DNA of 64,000 nt, taken from the NCBI RefSeq assembly GCF_014873705.1, contig NZ_JADBDS010000002.1, positions 744,001 through 808,000 on the forward strand, given 5' to 3'. This document shows positions 9,084-19,077 of the stretch, piece after piece. The notes under the pieces were generated by a model. The model did no database searches. It was not told where the DNA came from and worked only from the letters and a program-made list of their open reading frames with translations. This DNA is from Mycobacterium sp. OAS707. GTDB lineage: Bacteria; Actinomycetota; Actinomycetes; Mycobacteriales; Mycobacteriaceae. The position numbers and the translations under genes were made by a program. Positions within the stretch are counted from its first letter, which is position 1; each line of letters opens with the position of its first letter.

Positions 9084-10706
9084 ATGACGGGTCCAGATGA
9101 CCAGCAGACGACGCTTTTGCCCCCGATGAAGTGGAACGCATGGGGCGACCCCGCGGAGGCAAAACCGCTGTCGGAGGGCATCCGCTCGCTGCTCAAGCAG
9201 GCACTTGGGCTCGAGGACGCGAGCACCGCCGAGCTCGAGGCCGACCAGGTCCGGTTGCGGCCGTCGGCGCTCTCGCAGGCGGACCGCGACGCGCTCGCGG
9301 CGATCGTCGGCGCCGAGTACTGCAATGTCGAGGACCGGGCGCGTTTGCTGCGGGCCGGGGGCAAGTCGACGTTGGATCTGTTGCGCCGCAGAGACTTTGG
9401 TGTACAGGACGCGCCGGACGCGGTGCTGTTGCCCGGCGGCGAAGACGAAGTGGCCGAGATCCTCCGGTTCTGCGCGGACCGCAGCATCGCCATCGTCCCG
9501 TTCGGCGGGGGCACCAGCGTGGTCGGTGGCCTCGACCCGATCCGCGGTGACTTCAAGGCCGTGGTTTCACTGGACCTGCGCCGACTCGACCAGTTGCACT
9601 CCCTCGACGAGGTGTCCGGCGAAGCCGAACTGGGCGCCGGCCTCACCGGCCCGGACGCGGAGCGGCTGCTCGGCGAACGCGGCTACTCGCTCGGCCACTA
9701 TCCGCAGAGCTTCCAATTCGCCACCATCGGCGGATTCGCCGCGACGCGATCGTCTGGCCAGGACTCAGCCGGCTATGGCCGCTTCAACGACATGGTCCGC
9801 GGCCTGCGCACGGTGACGCCCGCAGGCGTGCTCGACCTGGGCCGCGCGCCGGAGTCCGCAGCGGGCCCAGACCTTCGTCAGCTGATGATCGGCTCGGAGG
9901 GCGTGTTCGGCATCATCACCCGCGTTCGCGTCAGGGTGCATCCGGTACCGGAGACCACGCGGTACGAGGCCTGGTCGTTCCCCGACTTCACGACTGGCGC
10001 CGACGCACTGCGCGCCGTCGTGCAAACCGGTACCGGGCCAACCGTGATCCGACTCTCCGACGAGGCCGAAACCGGCGTCAACCTGGCGACCACCGAAAAC
10101 ATCGGCGAGGACCGCGTCACCGGCGGTTGTCTGGCCATCACCGTGTTCGAAGGCACCGCCGCGCACACCGAGAGCAGGCACGCCGAGACCAGGGCGCTGC
10201 TGGAGGCGATGGGCGGCACGTCGTTGGGTGAGGGGCCCGCGCGGGCGTGGGAGCACGGCCGGTTCGGGGCGCCGTATCTTCGCGACTCGTTGCTGTCGGC
10301 GGGTGCGCTGTGCGAGACGCTCGAGACCGCAACCAGTTGGTCGAACGTGCCCGCGCTCAAGGCCGCCGTCACGGAAGCGTTGACGACCTCGCTGGGCGAA
10401 TCGGGCACGCCTGCGCTTGTGCTGTGCCACATTTCGCATGTGTATCCGACTGGCGCATCGCTGTACTTCACCGTCGTCGCGGGGCAACGCGGCAATCCGA
10501 TCGAGCAGTGGCGCAAGGCGAAGACCGCCGCATCCGATGCGATGATGCGCACCGGCGCCACGATCACCCACCACCATGCTGTCGGTGCCGACCACCGGCC
10601 GTGGATGCACGACGAGGTCGGCGACCTCGGTGTCGCGGTGCTGCGGGCCGTGAAGGCCACGCTCGATCCGGCCGGAATTCTCAACCCCGGCAAGCTCATT
10701 CCGTGA
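9084..10706 (+). CDS. FAD-linked oxidase (alkyl-DHAP synthase-like, VAO family)
   Basis: A 540-residue cytoplasmic flavoprotein. It has an N-terminal FAD_binding_4 (PCMH) domain with PFGGGTSVVGGLDPIRG (residues about 148-164) and QFATIGGFAATRSSGQDSAGYGR, then a C-terminal FAD-oxidase domain with the HH motif TITHHHAVG (about 493-501) and LDPAGILNPGKL at the end. This architecture matches alkyldihydroxyacetonephosphate synthases, so an ether-lipid or glycerol-phosphate-derived substrate is plausible next to glpD1 and a lipid kinase. An ATG at 9126 (MKWNAWGDP) is a possible alternative start. It overlaps the kinase gene by 4 bases (GTGA). Confidence 0.9.
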   Translation: MTGPDDQQTTLLPPMKWNAWGDPAEAKPLSEGIRSLLKQALGLEDASTAELEADQVRLRPSALSQADRDALAAIVGAEYCNVEDRARLLRAGGKSTLDLLRRRDFGVQDAPDAVLLPGGEDEVAEILRFCADRSIAIVPFGGGTSVVGGLDPIRGDFKAVVSLDLRRLDQLHSLDEVSGEAELGAGLTGPDAERLLGERGYSLGHYPQSFQFATIGGFAATRSSGQDSAGYGRFNDMVRGLRTVTPAGVLDLGRAPESAAGPDLRQLMIGSEGVFGIITRVRVRVHPVPETTRYEAWSFPDFTTGADALRAVVQTGTGPTVIRLSDEAETGVNLATTENIGEDRVTGGCLAITVFEGTAAHTESRHAETRALLEAMGGTSLGEGPARAWEHGRFGAPYLRDSLLSAGALCETLETATSWSNVPALKAAVTEALTTSLGESGTPALVLCHISHVYPTGASLYFTVVAGQRGNPIEQWRKAKTAASDAMMRTGATITHHHAVGADHRPWMHDEVGDLGVAVLRAVKATLDPAGILNPGKLIP

Positions 10707-11617
10707 CACAACGCGAGATCGGCCGCGTCACCGTCCTGACGAATCCGATGTCGGGGCACGGCAACGCAATGCATGCAGCCGAGCGGGCAATCGCCCGCTT
10801 TCAGCAGCGCGGCGTCGACGCGTGCGAAATCGTCGGCAGGGATGCCGATCACGCGCGCCTGCTGCTCGACGAGGCGTTGAAAGCCGGCACCGACGCGCTT
10901 GTGGTGTGTGGCGGCGACGGTGTCATCTCGTTGGCGTTGCAGTCACTGGCGCTCGGCTCCGTCCCGCTCGGCATTATTCCTGCGGGTACCGGAAACGACC
11001 ACGCACGCGAATACGGCCTTCCCAGAAACGATCCCGAGGCCGCTGCGGATGTCGTCGCCGACGGGTGGACGGAAACCGTCGACCTCGGCCGCATCGACAA
11101 CCACGCGGGGGTACAGCGGTGGTTCGGCACGGTCATGGCCGCCGGCTTCGACTCATTGGTCAGCGATCGCACGAATCGTATGCGTTGGCCGCACGGCCGG
11201 ATGCGCTACAACCTGGCGATGGTCGCCGAGATCTCACGGCTGCGGCCGCTGCCGTTCCGACTGGCGTTCGACGACGGTAAGACGATCGTCGCCGACTTGA
11301 CGCTGGCCGCCTTCGGCAACACCAAGAGCTATGGCGGCGGCATGCAGATCTGCCCCGGCGCTGACCATGCCGACGGCCAACTCGACATCACCATGGTGCA
11401 TGCGACGTCGCGAACAAGGCTGATTCGCTTGTTCCCCACCGTTTTCAAGGGCACGCACATCGAACTCGACGCCGTCACCACCGAGCGTGCACGCTCGGTC
11501 AGCGTCGACTCCCCCGGCATCAACGCCTATGCCGACGGCGAGTACGTGTGCCCGCTGCCGGTCGACGTGTCAGCAGTGCCGGGCGCGCTGCAGATCCTTA
11601 CCCGACTCCCTTGCTGA
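10703..11617 (+). CDS. dagK: Diacylglycerol kinase (DagK family lipid kinase)
   Basis: A 304-residue soluble or peripheral lipid kinase with the DAGK catalytic domain. It carries TNPMSGHG at the N-terminus, the nucleotide loop VCGGDGVISLALQSL (residues about 70-84) and the GIIPAGTGNDHAREYGLP motif (about 91-108). It resembles M. tuberculosis Rv2252, which phosphorylates diacylglycerol to phosphatidic acid and feeds phospholipid and PIM synthesis. The GTG start at 10703 overlaps the upstream TGA as GTGA, so the FAD oxidase and kinase are translationally coupled. The upstream open frame to 10247 is not used. Confidence 0.92.
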   Translation: MTQREIGRVTVLTNPMSGHGNAMHAAERAIARFQQRGVDACEIVGRDADHARLLLDEALKAGTDALVVCGGDGVISLALQSLALGSVPLGIIPAGTGNDHAREYGLPRNDPEAAADVVADGWTETVDLGRIDNHAGVQRWFGTVMAAGFDSLVSDRTNRMRWPHGRMRYNLAMVAEISRLRPLPFRLAFDDGKTIVADLTLAAFGNTKSYGGGMQICPGADHADGQLDITMVHATSRTRLIRLFPTVFKGTHIELDAVTTERARSVSVDSPGINAYADGEYVCPLPVDVSAVPGALQILTRLPC

Positions 11618-11626
11618 TGTCGTCGG

Positions 11627-12139
11627 CTACCCGACTCCGCGGTTCAGCCAGCTGACCTCCGCCGTGTCCCCTCCGTCGCGGTACGGCTCAAGCGCCTCGT
11701 CCCATGCGGTGCCCAGCACCGTATCCAGTTCGGCCGCCAGCACGTCGGCCCCCGACGACATCAACGTACGCAGCCGCATCTCGCCGACCATCACATCGCC
11801 GTTGGCGCTCATCACGCCGCTCCATAGACCGAGCTGAGGGGTGTGGCACCAGCGGTGCCCGTCAACGCCCTCGCTGGGGTCCTCGGTCACCTCGAACCGC
11901 AGGACCGACCATGAGCGCAGCGCATTGGCCAACTGGGCGCCGGTGCCCACCGGCCCGATCCAGTTGGTGATCGCGCGCAGTTGACCCGGCATGGCCGGCT
12001 GCGGCGTCCACTTCAGGTTCGCCCTTGCTTGAAGGGTCGACGACAACGCCCACTCGACGTGCGGGCATACCGCCGCGGGTGAGGCATGGACGTACACCAC
12101 ACCGGTCGCCGCGTCGGCGAATTGGTTCGCTGCACGCAT
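11627..12139 (-). CDS. DUF3145 family protein
   Basis: A 170-residue conserved actinobacterial protein of unknown function. MRAANQFADAATGVVYVHAS at the start, VEWALSSTLQARANLKWTPQPAMPG and GHRWCHTPQLGLWSG are characteristic of DUF3145. No signal peptide or membrane segment is visible, so it is likely cytoplasmic. I placed the start at the ATG at 12139, 8-10 bp after GGAG in GAAGGAGCAGC. It is convergent with dagK (9 bp between stops) and separated from the upstream beta-lactamase-fold gene by 108 bp, which should carry its promoter. It is widely conserved in mycobacteria as a single copy. Confidence 0.9.
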   Translation of the reverse strand: MRAANQFADAATGVVYVHASPAAVCPHVEWALSSTLQARANLKWTPQPAMPGQLRAITNWIGPVGTGAQLANALRSWSVLRFEVTEDPSEGVDGHRWCHTPQLGLWSGVMSANGDVMVGEMRLRTLMSSGADVLAAELDTVLGTAWDEALEPYRDGGDTAEVSWLNRGVG

Positions 12140-12247
12140 CTGCTGCTCCTTCGGTTCCACGAGGGACGTCTTCCCCAAGCGGCCTTGTGAATCCGAATTA
12201 CAGCTGTGTCGTGCGTGTCCATTGTGCCTTGTGAGGCCTATGTTGCG

Positions 12248-13072
12248 CTAGTCTGTCCCGAATTCTCTCAGGACTTCGTCAGAGATTGCTGGCCAGAGCG
12301 GGTATGTCCACTCGCCGAAGCTGCGATCCGTCAGCACTACGAGCGCCAGATCCATGTCCGGATCGACCCACAAAAACGTCCCTGACTGGCCGAAATGGCC
12401 GTACGTGCGCCCTGAGTTGGACGCTCCCGTCCAATGCGGCGACTTGGCGTCCCTGATTTCGAAGCCAAGCCCCCAGTCGTTGGGCCGCTGCGACCCGAAA
12501 CCTGGCAAGACCCCGGCCAGCCCCGGAAACTGCACGTCAACAGCGTCGGCGTGCATCTGCGGTGACACGGTTCTGGGCCGCAGCAGGTCCCCCGCGAAGG
12601 CCACCAGGTCGGCAACCGTCGACGTCGCCCCGAATCCGGCGGCTTCGGCCCCGCCCTCCAGCTCGGAATCGGTCATGCCGAGCGGTTCGAACACCGCCTC
12701 GGCCAGGTACTGGCCGAACTCGATGCCCGAAGCGTGCTCCAGCGTCTCGGCGAGCACCCGGAACCCGTAGTTGGAGTAGACGCGGCGCTGACCCGGCTTG
12801 GCGATCAGTTCCGGCGAGTTCATCGCGTAACCCGTCGCGTGCGCCAGCAGGTGCCTGACCGTGGACCCCTCTGGCCCGGCTTGGGTGTCGAGTTCGACGA
12901 CACCCTCTTCGATCGCGATCTGGGCGGCGCGCGCGACGAGCGGCTTGGTCACCGACGCCAGCGCGAAGCGCTGTTTCGCGTCGCCATACTCAGCGACCAC
13001 ACCCGACGGCGCGACCACGGCGGCGGCAGCGGAATCGACCGGCCAGTCGGCTATCGCATCGAGCGCAGTCAC
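12248..13072 (-). CDS. Serine hydrolase, beta-lactamase/penicillin-binding-protein fold
   Basis: A 274-residue class C beta-lactamase-like hydrolase (PF00144). It has the catalytic SxxK as S40-V-T-K43, YSN at Y99, and a GHFGQSGT motif standing for the KTG/HxG element. These proteins are usually esterases, peptidases or EstB-like enzymes rather than true beta-lactamases. No signal peptide is seen, which supports a cytosolic esterase. I placed the start at the GTG at 13072 (VTALDAIADWPVDS), 10 bp after the upstream methyltransferase stop; longer in-frame starts would lie inside that gene. It is probably the last gene of the three-gene minus-strand group. Confidence 0.85.
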   Translation of the reverse strand: MTALDAIADWPVDSAAAAVVAPSGVVAEYGDAKQRFALASVTKPLVARAAQIAIEEGVVELDTQAGPEGSTVRHLLAHATGYAMNSPELIAKPGQRRVYSNYGFRVLAETLEHASGIEFGQYLAEAVFEPLGMTDSELEGGAEAAGFGATSTVADLVAFAGDLLRPRTVSPQMHADAVDVQFPGLAGVLPGFGSQRPNDWGLGFEIRDAKSPHWTGASNSGRTYGHFGQSGTFLWVDPDMDLALVVLTDRSFGEWTYPLWPAISDEVLREFGTD

Positions 13073-13082
13073 CCGCAGGAGC

Positions 13083-14012
13083 CTAGTTGGCCCGCCACGC
13101 CGAAACGATCGCCGCCACATGCCGGGCGTCCGTGCCGCAGCAGCCGCCGAGCACAGTGACAGCCGACAGCCGGTCCCGAAGCGCGCCGTGCCTGGCGCCG
13201 AGATCGACCGGATCGCCCTCGTCGAGTTCTGTCGCCTCATCGAGTTCGGCGTGACTTTTCATGGATGCGTTCGCACGCAGGCCGACGAGTCTTCGCCGCC
13301 ATGCCCCATCGGGTTTGAGCGCATCGGCAAAGTGAACGGGGTGGGCGCAGTTGATCATGAAATACGCTGCAGCAGCGCCGGTCTCGGCGTCGACCTGCTC
13401 GATGGCCTCATGCAGCGGCTGGCCCGCGGGTAGCCGACCGTCGCCCTCGACCGTGAAGGATATCGCCGCGGGGATGCCCGCCGCCGCGGCAGCGCGCACG
13501 ATGCCGATCGCTTCGTTGACGTCGGTCAGGGTCATCGCGGTTACTTGGTCTGCGGTGGTCGTCGCGAACGTGCCGATCTGCGCCGCGTGGTAGCGCTCGG
13601 CCTCTTGCGGCGTCATCACGTTCGCCGGATCGTAGCCGTCGCCGCGTGGGCCGACGCATCCGCTCACCACCGCGCTGACCCCGTCGGCCGCCGCGACCGC
13701 CCGCACCTCTTCGGCCAGCGTCACTGCGTCGCGGTTGACGGCGTCGAGTTGTTCGGAGGAATAACCGAGTCGGTGCGCCCATTCGGAATTGGCCCGCCAC
13801 GTTGGGGTTTCGATGAGGAAGCCCGCGCCGTGCTCCCGCGCGATGGCGAGATAGCGGTCGTAGTAGCGGCGAAGGTGGGCGCGAGTCTGCGGGTCACCGA
13901 GCAACGGGAACGCGGCAAAGCACGGCAAGTCGAGGCCGTCGTGGAAGATCAGCTCTGTCTCCAGGCCGCCGTCGGTCACGAACAAGCCGTCGCCGCCCAG
14001 TTGAGGCAGCAT
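13083..14012 (-). CDS. Homocysteine S-methyltransferase family protein
   Basis: A 309-residue TIM-barrel methyltransferase that transfers a methyl group to homocysteine from S-methylmethionine or another donor. The three zinc-binding cysteines are visible as Cys222 (INCAHP) and Cys291/Cys292 (GGCCGTD), and TDGGLETELIF lies near the N-terminus. It is MmuM-like in length. The ATG at 14012 follows the upstream SAM-methyltransferase stop by 2 bp, so the two are co-translated. Pairing with a SAM-dependent methyltransferase may reflect recycling of the homocysteine from SAM turnover, but this is inference. Confidence 0.88.
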   Translation of the reverse strand: MLPQLGGDGLFVTDGGLETELIFHDGLDLPCFAAFPLLGDPQTRAHLRRYYDRYLAIAREHGAGFLIETPTWRANSEWAHRLGYSSEQLDAVNRDAVTLAEEVRAVAAADGVSAVVSGCVGPRGDGYDPANVMTPQEAERYHAAQIGTFATTTADQVTAMTLTDVNEAIGIVRAAAAAGIPAAISFTVEGDGRLPAGQPLHEAIEQVDAETGAAAAYFMINCAHPVHFADALKPDGAWRRRLVGLRANASMKSHAELDEATELDEGDPVDLGARHGALRDRLSAVTVLGGCCGTDARHVAAIVSAWRAN

Positions 14013-14014
14013 CA

Positions 14015-15085
14015 CTACTTCCGCGCGACGTAGTAGAAGTTGATCGGGTCCGAATCGATCTCGTGCACCTGGACATCGCGGAAGCCGGCATCGGCCAGCA
14101 TCGTCGTGGCAAGCTGACGCCCCCACACGGTGCCCAGCCCGTCGCCGTCCAAGCCCAGCGACACACTCATGCAGTGCATCGTCGAAACGGTGTACAAATA
14201 CGCGGCGAATGGCACGCCGATGTTGTCCTCGACTTGGCTGGACGCCTTGATGTCGACCATGAGGAAAACACCACCGGGCCGCAGCGCTCGGTAGATGTTG
14301 GCGAGCACCTGCGCCGGATGGGCTTGGTCGTGGATCGCGTCGAAAACGGTTATGGCGTCATAGGTTTCGGCCTCGTCCAGTGCGGCGACGTCCTTGGCGA
14401 CGAACGTCGCGTTGGTCAGTCCCCACTGGGATGCTTCTGCCCTGGCTGCGGCGAGACCCTCGTCGGAGAAGTCGATACCGGTGAACCTACTGGCCGGGAA
14501 CGCCCTTGCCATCACGTTGATGGCATGTCCGCTGCCCGTGCCGATGTCGGCCACGTCGGCGCCGTCACGAAGCAGCTCAGGGAGGCCGCCGGCCATCGGC
14601 AGTATGACGTCGATGAGCGCGGCGTCGAACGTTTCGCCGCTCATCTCGGCCATCAGCTTGTGGAACCGCGGATACTCGCGGTACGACAGCCCGCCGCCGG
14701 CGGAGAAGCAACCGATGATCTTCTGTTCCACCTCGCCCAGAAGCGGAATGAACTGCGCAACGCGCGACAGGTTGTCTGGCCCGGCTGAGCGAGTCAGCAC
14801 GGCGGCGCGGTGGGCAGGCAGAGAATAGGTCTGCGCCGTGGGGTCGTAATCGACAATCCGGCCCGCGGTCACACCTCCCAGCCACTCACGGACATAGCGT
14901 TCGTTGAGCCCGGCGGCGTCGGCGATCTGCGCGCTCGTGGCGGCCGGCAGCCCGGCCATCGTGTCGAACAGCTTGGTCTGGTGTCCGATCGAAAGCAGGA
15001 TGGCCAGGCTGGCGCTGTCGATCGCGCCGATCATCCGTTCGGCGAATTCCTCGGTGGTGTCGGTATTCGGCTCAAGCGTCGTCAT
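14015..15085 (-). CDS. SAM-dependent class I methyltransferase
   Basis: A 356-residue methyltransferase. The N-terminal 100 residues form a winged-helix/dimerisation-like region ([31 protein letters not shown]), and the SAM-binding motif I is [20 protein letters not shown] (about 177-196), followed by the acidic [10 protein letters not shown]. This architecture is common in mycobacterial O- or C-methyltransferases and in proteins annotated as S20-like. The substrate is unknown. It starts the minus-strand operon with the homocysteine methyltransferase and serine hydrolase, with a 22-bp gap to the preceding dioxygenase gene. Confidence 0.88.
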   Translation of the reverse strand: MTTLEPNTDTTEEFAERMIGAIDSASLAILLSIGHQTKLFDTMAGLPAATSAQIADAAGLNERYVREWLGGVTAGRIVDYDPTAQTYSLPAHRAAVLTRSAGPDNLSRVAQFIPLLGEVEQKIIGCFSAGGGLSYREYPRFHKLMAEMSGETFDAALIDVILPMAGGLPELLRDGADVADIGTGSGHAINVMARAFPASRFTGIDFSDEGLAAARAEASQWGLTNATFVAKDVAALDEAETYDAITVFDAIHDQAHPAQVLANIYRALRPGGVFLMVDIKASSQVEDNIGVPFAAYLYTVSTMHCMSVSLGLDGDGLGTVWGRQLATTMLADAGFRDVQVHEIDSDPINFYYVARK

Positions 15086-15107
15086 GCCAACGTCAACGGT
15101 TGGCGGG

Positions 15108-15878
15108 TCAGATCAGTTCAATGGACCGTTTCGCCAGGCCCATCCAGTAGCCATCGATGACCTGCTTGGGCGTCTGCCCCGGGTCGCCGGACGCCCCGAG
15201 CGCGACGAACAACGGCGAGAAGTGCTCGATCGTCGGATGGGCATAGGGCATGCCTGGAGCGCGGCGACGGAAGTCGACCAGCGCGTCGACATCGCCGGCC
15301 GACAACCGCTCCCTGGCCCACGCGTCGAATTCGGTCGACCACCCCGGCGGAGTGGCTCCGGGCGACGGGTCATCGAGGAATGGCAGACCGTGCGTGGTGA
15401 ACCCGGATCCGATGATCAGCACGCCTTCGTCGCGCAGCGGTCGCAGCCGCTGGCCCAACGCAAGGAGGTGCTGCGGGTCCAGCGTGGGCATCGAGATCTG
15501 CAGCACCGGGATGCTGGCTTCGGGATACATGACCGTCAGCGGCACGTAGGCGCCGTGGTCGAGCCTGCGATGGGGATCGTGGGCGACGGGTTCGTCGTCG
15601 GGCATCAGCGCTTCGACCCGGGCGGCGAGGTCGGATGCGCCTGGTGCGTCGTAGGTGACGTCGTAATAGCGCTGCGGGAAACCCCAGAAGTCGTAGGTCA
15701 ACGGGGTCTCGGTGGAGGTCGACCCGATGGTCAGCGGAGCGGCTTCCCAGTGGGCAGACACGACTAGGATCGCGCGTGGCGCAGGCAGATCGCGCGCCCA
15801 CTTCTTCAGCTGCGAAACCCATAGCGCGTCGTCGACCAGTGGTGGTGCGCCATGGGACAGGTACAGAGCCGGGATCAC
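15108..15878 (-). CDS. DODA-type aromatic ring-opening dioxygenase (LigB/YgiD family)
   Basis: A 256-residue extradiol dioxygenase of the class III LigB superfamily. Metal-binding histidines are visible in [10 protein letters not shown] (near residue 10), VSAHWEA and DHGAYVPL, matching 4,5-DOPA dioxygenase-like proteins. The native substrate could be a catechol or an unrelated diol; many bacterial members are orphan enzymes. The GTG at 15878 is the likely start ([10 protein letters not shown]). It is divergent from mscR, with 37 bp between starts. It may be co-transcribed with the downstream methyltransferase group. Confidence 0.86.
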   Translation of the reverse strand: MIPALYLSHGAPPLVDDALWVSQLKKWARDLPAPRAILVVSAHWEAAPLTIGSTSTETPLTYDFWGFPQRYYDVTYDAPGASDLAARVEALMPDDEPVAHDPHRRLDHGAYVPLTVMYPEASIPVLQISMPTLDPQHLLALGQRLRPLRDEGVLIIGSGFTTHGLPFLDDPSPGATPPGWSTEFDAWARERLSAGDVDALVDFRRRAPGMPYAHPTIEHFSPLFVALGASGDPGQTPKQVIDGYWMGLAKRSIELI

Positions 15879-15903
15879 CCCTTTAGCCTCCCACCGCTGC
15901 CAT

Positions 15904-15909
15904 TAGGTT
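15904..15909 (+). promoter_or_regulatory. Candidate leaderless -10 element for mscR
   Basis: TAGGTT fits the mycobacterial TANNNT -10 motif and is followed by 6 bases and then the mscR ATG at 15916. This geometry would place the transcript start at or next to the start codon. No Shine-Dalgarno is visible in the short spacer. Confidence 0.35.
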
Positions 15910-15915
15910 GTACGC

Positions 15916-17004
15916 ATGACTCAGACGGTGCGCGGTGTGATTTCGCGGAAGAAGGGCGATCCAGTGGAGTTGGTGGATGTGGTCATCCCCGACCCGGGGC
16001 CCGGCGACGTGGTGGTCGACATCCTTGCGTGTGGGGTTTGCCACACCGACCTGACGTACCGCGACGGCGGCATCAACGACGAGTTCCCGTTCCTGCTCGG
16101 ACATGAAGCCGCGGGCACCGTCGAGGCGGTCGGCGATGGCGTGACCCATGTCGAGCCCGGAGACTTCGTCATCCTGAATTGGCGCGCGGTGTGTGGTGAA
16201 TGCCGGGCGTGTAAGCGGGGCAGACCGTGGTACTGCTTCAACACGTTCAACGCCAGCGCTCCGATGACACTGACCGACGGCACCGAGCTGACCCCGGCAT
16301 TGGGCATCGGCGCGTTCGCCGACAAGACGCTGGTGCATGAGTTGCAGTGCACCAAGGTCGATCCCGCCGCCGATCCCGCGGTGGCCGGGCTGCTGGGCTG
16401 CGGCGTGATGGCCGGCCTGGGCGCTGCGGTCAACACCGGCGCGGTGGGCCGCGACGACACCGTCGCGGTGATCGGCTGCGGCGGTGTGGGTGATGCGGCG
16501 ATCGCGGGTGCGGCGTTGGTCGGCGCCAAGCGGATCATCGCGGTCGACACCGACAACACGAAACTGAACTGGGCCAGAGGATTTGGCGCCACGCACACCA
16601 TCAACGCCCGCGACCTGGATCCGGTGCAGACCATCCAGGATCTGACCGACGGGAACGGCGCCGACGTTGTCATCGACGCGGTCGGCCGACCGGAGACGTG
16701 GAAGCAGGCGTTCTACGCCCGCGATCTAGCGGGAACTGTTGTGCTGGTTGGTGTTCCAACGCCGGATATGAAGCTGGAAATGCCGCTGATCGACTTCTTC
16801 TCTCGCGGCGGCTCGCTGAAGTCATCCTGGTACGGCGATTGCCTGCCCGAGCGCGACTTCCCCACCCTGATCAGTTTGTATCTGCAGGGCAGGCTGCCGC
16901 TGGAGAAGTTCGTCTCCGAGCGCATCGGCCTCGGCGACATCGAAGACGCCTTCCACAAAATGCACGCAGGAGAGGTACTGCGCAGCGTGGTGGTTGTGAA
17001 GTGA
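15916..17004 (+). CDS. mscR: S-(hydroxymethyl)mycothiol dehydrogenase / nitrosomycothiol reductase
   Basis: Zinc alcohol dehydrogenase of the MDR superfamily that oxidises the formaldehyde adduct of mycothiol and reduces S-nitrosomycothiol, protecting the cytosol from formaldehyde and nitrosative stress. The 362 residues show the catalytic Zn ligands Cys42 and His63, the four structural Zn cysteines 93, 96, 99 and 107 ([16 protein letters not shown]), and the Rossmann [14 protein letters not shown]. The sequence is close to M. tuberculosis Rv2259 as I recall it. The GTGA overlap with the metallo-beta-lactamase gene downstream is also conserved there. Confidence 0.94.
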   Translation: MTQTVRGVISRKKGDPVELVDVVIPDPGPGDVVVDILACGVCHTDLTYRDGGINDEFPFLLGHEAAGTVEAVGDGVTHVEPGDFVILNWRAVCGECRACKRGRPWYCFNTFNASAPMTLTDGTELTPALGIGAFADKTLVHELQCTKVDPAADPAVAGLLGCGVMAGLGAAVNTGAVGRDDTVAVIGCGGVGDAAIAGAALVGAKRIIAVDTDNTKLNWARGFGATHTINARDLDPVQTIQDLTDGNGADVVIDAVGRPETWKQAFYARDLAGTVVLVGVPTPDMKLEMPLIDFFSRGGSLKSSWYGDCLPERDFPTLISLYLQGRLPLEKFVSERIGLGDIEDAFHKMHAGEVLRSVVVVK

Positions 17005-17630
17005 ACGGCGGTCCAATCCAGCGGGTCGTCACCCACGGCACCTTCGAACTCGACGGCGGCAGTTGGGAAGTCGACAACAACATCTGGATCGTCGGCGACG
17101 ACTCCGAGGTGGTGGTCTTCGACGCCGCGCACGACGCAGGACCGATCGTGATGGCCGTCGGCGGTCGCCACGTCGTCGCGGTGGTGTGCACGCACGGGCA
17201 CAACGATCACGTGACGGTCGCGCCGCAGTTGGCCGAGGCCCTCGATGCCCCTGTGCTGCTACATGCTGCCGACGATGTGCTCTGGCGAATGACCCATCCG
17301 GACAAGGACTTCCGAACCGTTGACGACGGCGACACGCTGCGGGTTGCCGGTCACGAATTGCGCGCGATCCACACGCCGGGTCACTCTCCGGGGTCGGTGT
17401 GCTGGCATGCCCCTGAACTGGGCGCGGTGTTCTCCGGCGACACGCTGTTCCAAGGTGGGCCCGGCGCGACGGGTCGGTCCTATTCCGACTTCCCCACGAT
17501 CCTCGAATCGATCTCGGGCCGACTCGGGACGCTGCCGGGTGAGACGGTGGTCTACACCGGCCACGGCGACTCGACCACCATCGGCGACGAGATCGTGCAC
17601 TACGACGAATGGGTGGCCCGCGGCCACTAG
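17001..17630 (+). CDS. MBL-fold metallohydrolase (mscR partner)
   Basis: A 209-residue metallo-beta-lactamase-fold protein with the dinuclear metal signature H65-G-H67-N-D69-H70 (THGHNDH), then [19 protein letters not shown] and TGHGDST. This is the glyoxalase II/hydrolase subtype. Its GTG start overlaps the mscR stop (GTGA), so it probably hydrolyses the S-formyl- or other acyl-mycothiol thioester produced by MscR. The family assignment is firm and the substrate is inferred from coupling. It is convergent with the SHOCT membrane protein, 22 bp apart. Confidence 0.9.
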   Translation: MNGGPIQRVVTHGTFELDGGSWEVDNNIWIVGDDSEVVVFDAAHDAGPIVMAVGGRHVVAVVCTHGHNDHVTVAPQLAEALDAPVLLHAADDVLWRMTHPDKDFRTVDDGDTLRVAGHELRAIHTPGHSPGSVCWHAPELGAVFSGDTLFQGGPGATGRSYSDFPTILESISGRLGTLPGETVVYTGHGDSTTIGDEIVHYDEWVARGH

Positions 17631-17652
17631 ACCCAACTCCTCCGCGGGATGT

Positions 17653-18387
17653 TCAGCGCTCGAGGATTCTGCGCTTCTCGTTCTCGAATTCGGCTTCGGT
17701 CAATGCGCCCGAATCACGCAGTGCCGCAAGCTGTCGCAGCTGCTCCAGTCGCACGCCCTGGTCGCTCGGTGCGTAGCTCGCCACCGGTCCGTCGCTCCAC
17801 GATGGCTCGTCGAGGTGCACGGTCTCCTCAGGAGTGAGCGGTCTGGCCGCCTTCGCGGAACGGGCCGACCAGAACAACCCCACCACAAGCTCCACTACGC
17901 CGAGAGCGAGAATCCCGCCGAACAACCACGTCAACCATCCGTAGGAACTGCCGTGGCCGAACGCGAGCCGAGGATCGATGTAGCCGTTGACATTTCCGTC
18001 CGTGACGACGTCGTAGTCACCCCCTTGCGGGACCTGCAGCAGCCACACCTGTACATGCGTGTCGCTGTTCACCGTCGTTGTGCCGCCCACGCTTTCGGTC
18101 ACTTGGGGTTTGGCGCCGCCGTGCTGCGGCGTGATCGAGAACTTCAGGTCCGGAATGGGAAACCCGCTCGAGGGGCTGCCCGTGACCATCGTGTGAAAGC
18201 TGACGGTCACCTCACCGGCCGGCAGGTGCAGGCTGGTCGAACCGGGGACCGGCACCTCGCCGTAAGCGTCGAACTCGTCGAGCACGAACGCGTTGAGGAT
18301 CAGCATGGCGATAAGGCCGACGCCTCCGACAACCAACGCCACGACGGCGGAGAGAATCGCGATCCGAGGCCCGACCCGTTTGCGCAT
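17653..18387 (-). CDS. Membrane protein with C-terminal SHOCT domain
   Basis: A 244-residue protein. A transmembrane helix lies at residues 10-36, followed by an extracytoplasmic beta-rich region (about 40-145), a second transmembrane helix (about 150-172), and a cytoplasmic C-terminus ending with a SHOCT module (VRLEQLRQLAALRDSGALTEAEFENEKRRIL). SHOCT domains are short helical oligomerisation elements common in actinobacterial membrane proteins. No enzymatic motif is visible and the function is unknown. It lies 13 bp from the TetR gene upstream on the same strand and may be transcribed with it. Confidence 0.82.
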   Translation of the reverse strand: MRKRVGPRIAILSAVVALVVGGVGLIAMLILNAFVLDEFDAYGEVPVPGSTSLHLPAGEVTVSFHTMVTGSPSSGFPIPDLKFSITPQHGGAKPQVTESVGGTTTVNSDTHVQVWLLQVPQGGDYDVVTDGNVNGYIDPRLAFGHGSSYGWLTWLFGGILALGVVELVVGLFWSARSAKAARPLTPEETVHLDEPSWSDGPVASYAPSDQGVRLEQLRQLAALRDSGALTEAEFENEKRRILER

Positions 18388-18400
18388 GCGCGAAAGTCTG

Positions 18401-19069
18401 TCACGCCCCGGTTTGCGCCGCGGCGCCTATCAGCCACGTCGACAATCCGATGCGAAGGCCGTCGCGGAACCGCTGCTCAGGTTCAGTAATGCCCAACTCG
18501 GCTATCGCCGCGCGGACCGGTTCGGTGGGCACTGAGAACGGATACATCCCCGCGAGCAGGGTCAACGCGCCCTCGGCGAAGAAGTCCGCGAAGTCGCGCG
18601 GCAGCCACGGCAGGTGGGTAGCGACCAGTTGGGCCAACTCTGCTATTCGCGCCGTCGCACGCGCCTTGAAGTCACGCGCGAAGTCATAGGAGATGTTGCG
18701 TTCGAGCACGACGGCCATCGACGCGACCAACTCGCACAGCGACTGTCTGCCCTCGAGAGAGTCAGCGATCATCGTTGCGACGCGAATTTCGTTGGCGTAG
18801 TTGGGTTTCCTCGCCCGCGGTCTGCCGAGTCCCGCCTCGAGGTCCGCCAGCCAACCGGCAAACTCCTCGTCGAGGATTTCGAGGAAGATCGCTTCCCGGC
18901 TGTCGAAGTAGCGCAGCACATTGGACTTGGCCAGGCCGATTCGATCGGAGAGTTCGCGCAGGCTGATGTCGGCCACCGCCTTCTCGGCCAGCATTTCGCG
19001 CGCGCTGGTCAAGATCGCCGAGCGGCGGGCCGCCAGCTGTTCGGGCCGCCGTGCGCGCTGAAACGTCAC
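18401..19069 (-). CDS. TetR/AcrR family transcriptional regulator
   Basis: A 222-residue regulator with an N-terminal helix-turn-helix ([24 protein letters not shown], about 33-56) and a helical effector domain. The start is GTG at 19069. TAACTT (TANNNT) lies on the minus strand 6 bp before it, so the mRNA may be leaderless. It is divergent from the SDR gene across an 89-bp region with three related 16-bp boxes, which suggests autorepression and control of the SDR. The ligand is unknown. Confidence 0.9.
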   Translation of the reverse strand: MTFQRARRPEQLAARRSAILTSAREMLAEKAVADISLRELSDRIGLAKSNVLRYFDSREAIFLEILDEEFAGWLADLEAGLGRPRARKPNYANEIRVATMIADSLEGRQSLCELVASMAVVLERNISYDFARDFKARATARIAELAQLVATHLPWLPRDFADFFAEGALTLLAGMYPFSVPTEPVRAAIAELGITEPEQRFRDGLRIGLSTWLIGAAAQTGA

Positions 19070-19077
19070 AGCTAGAA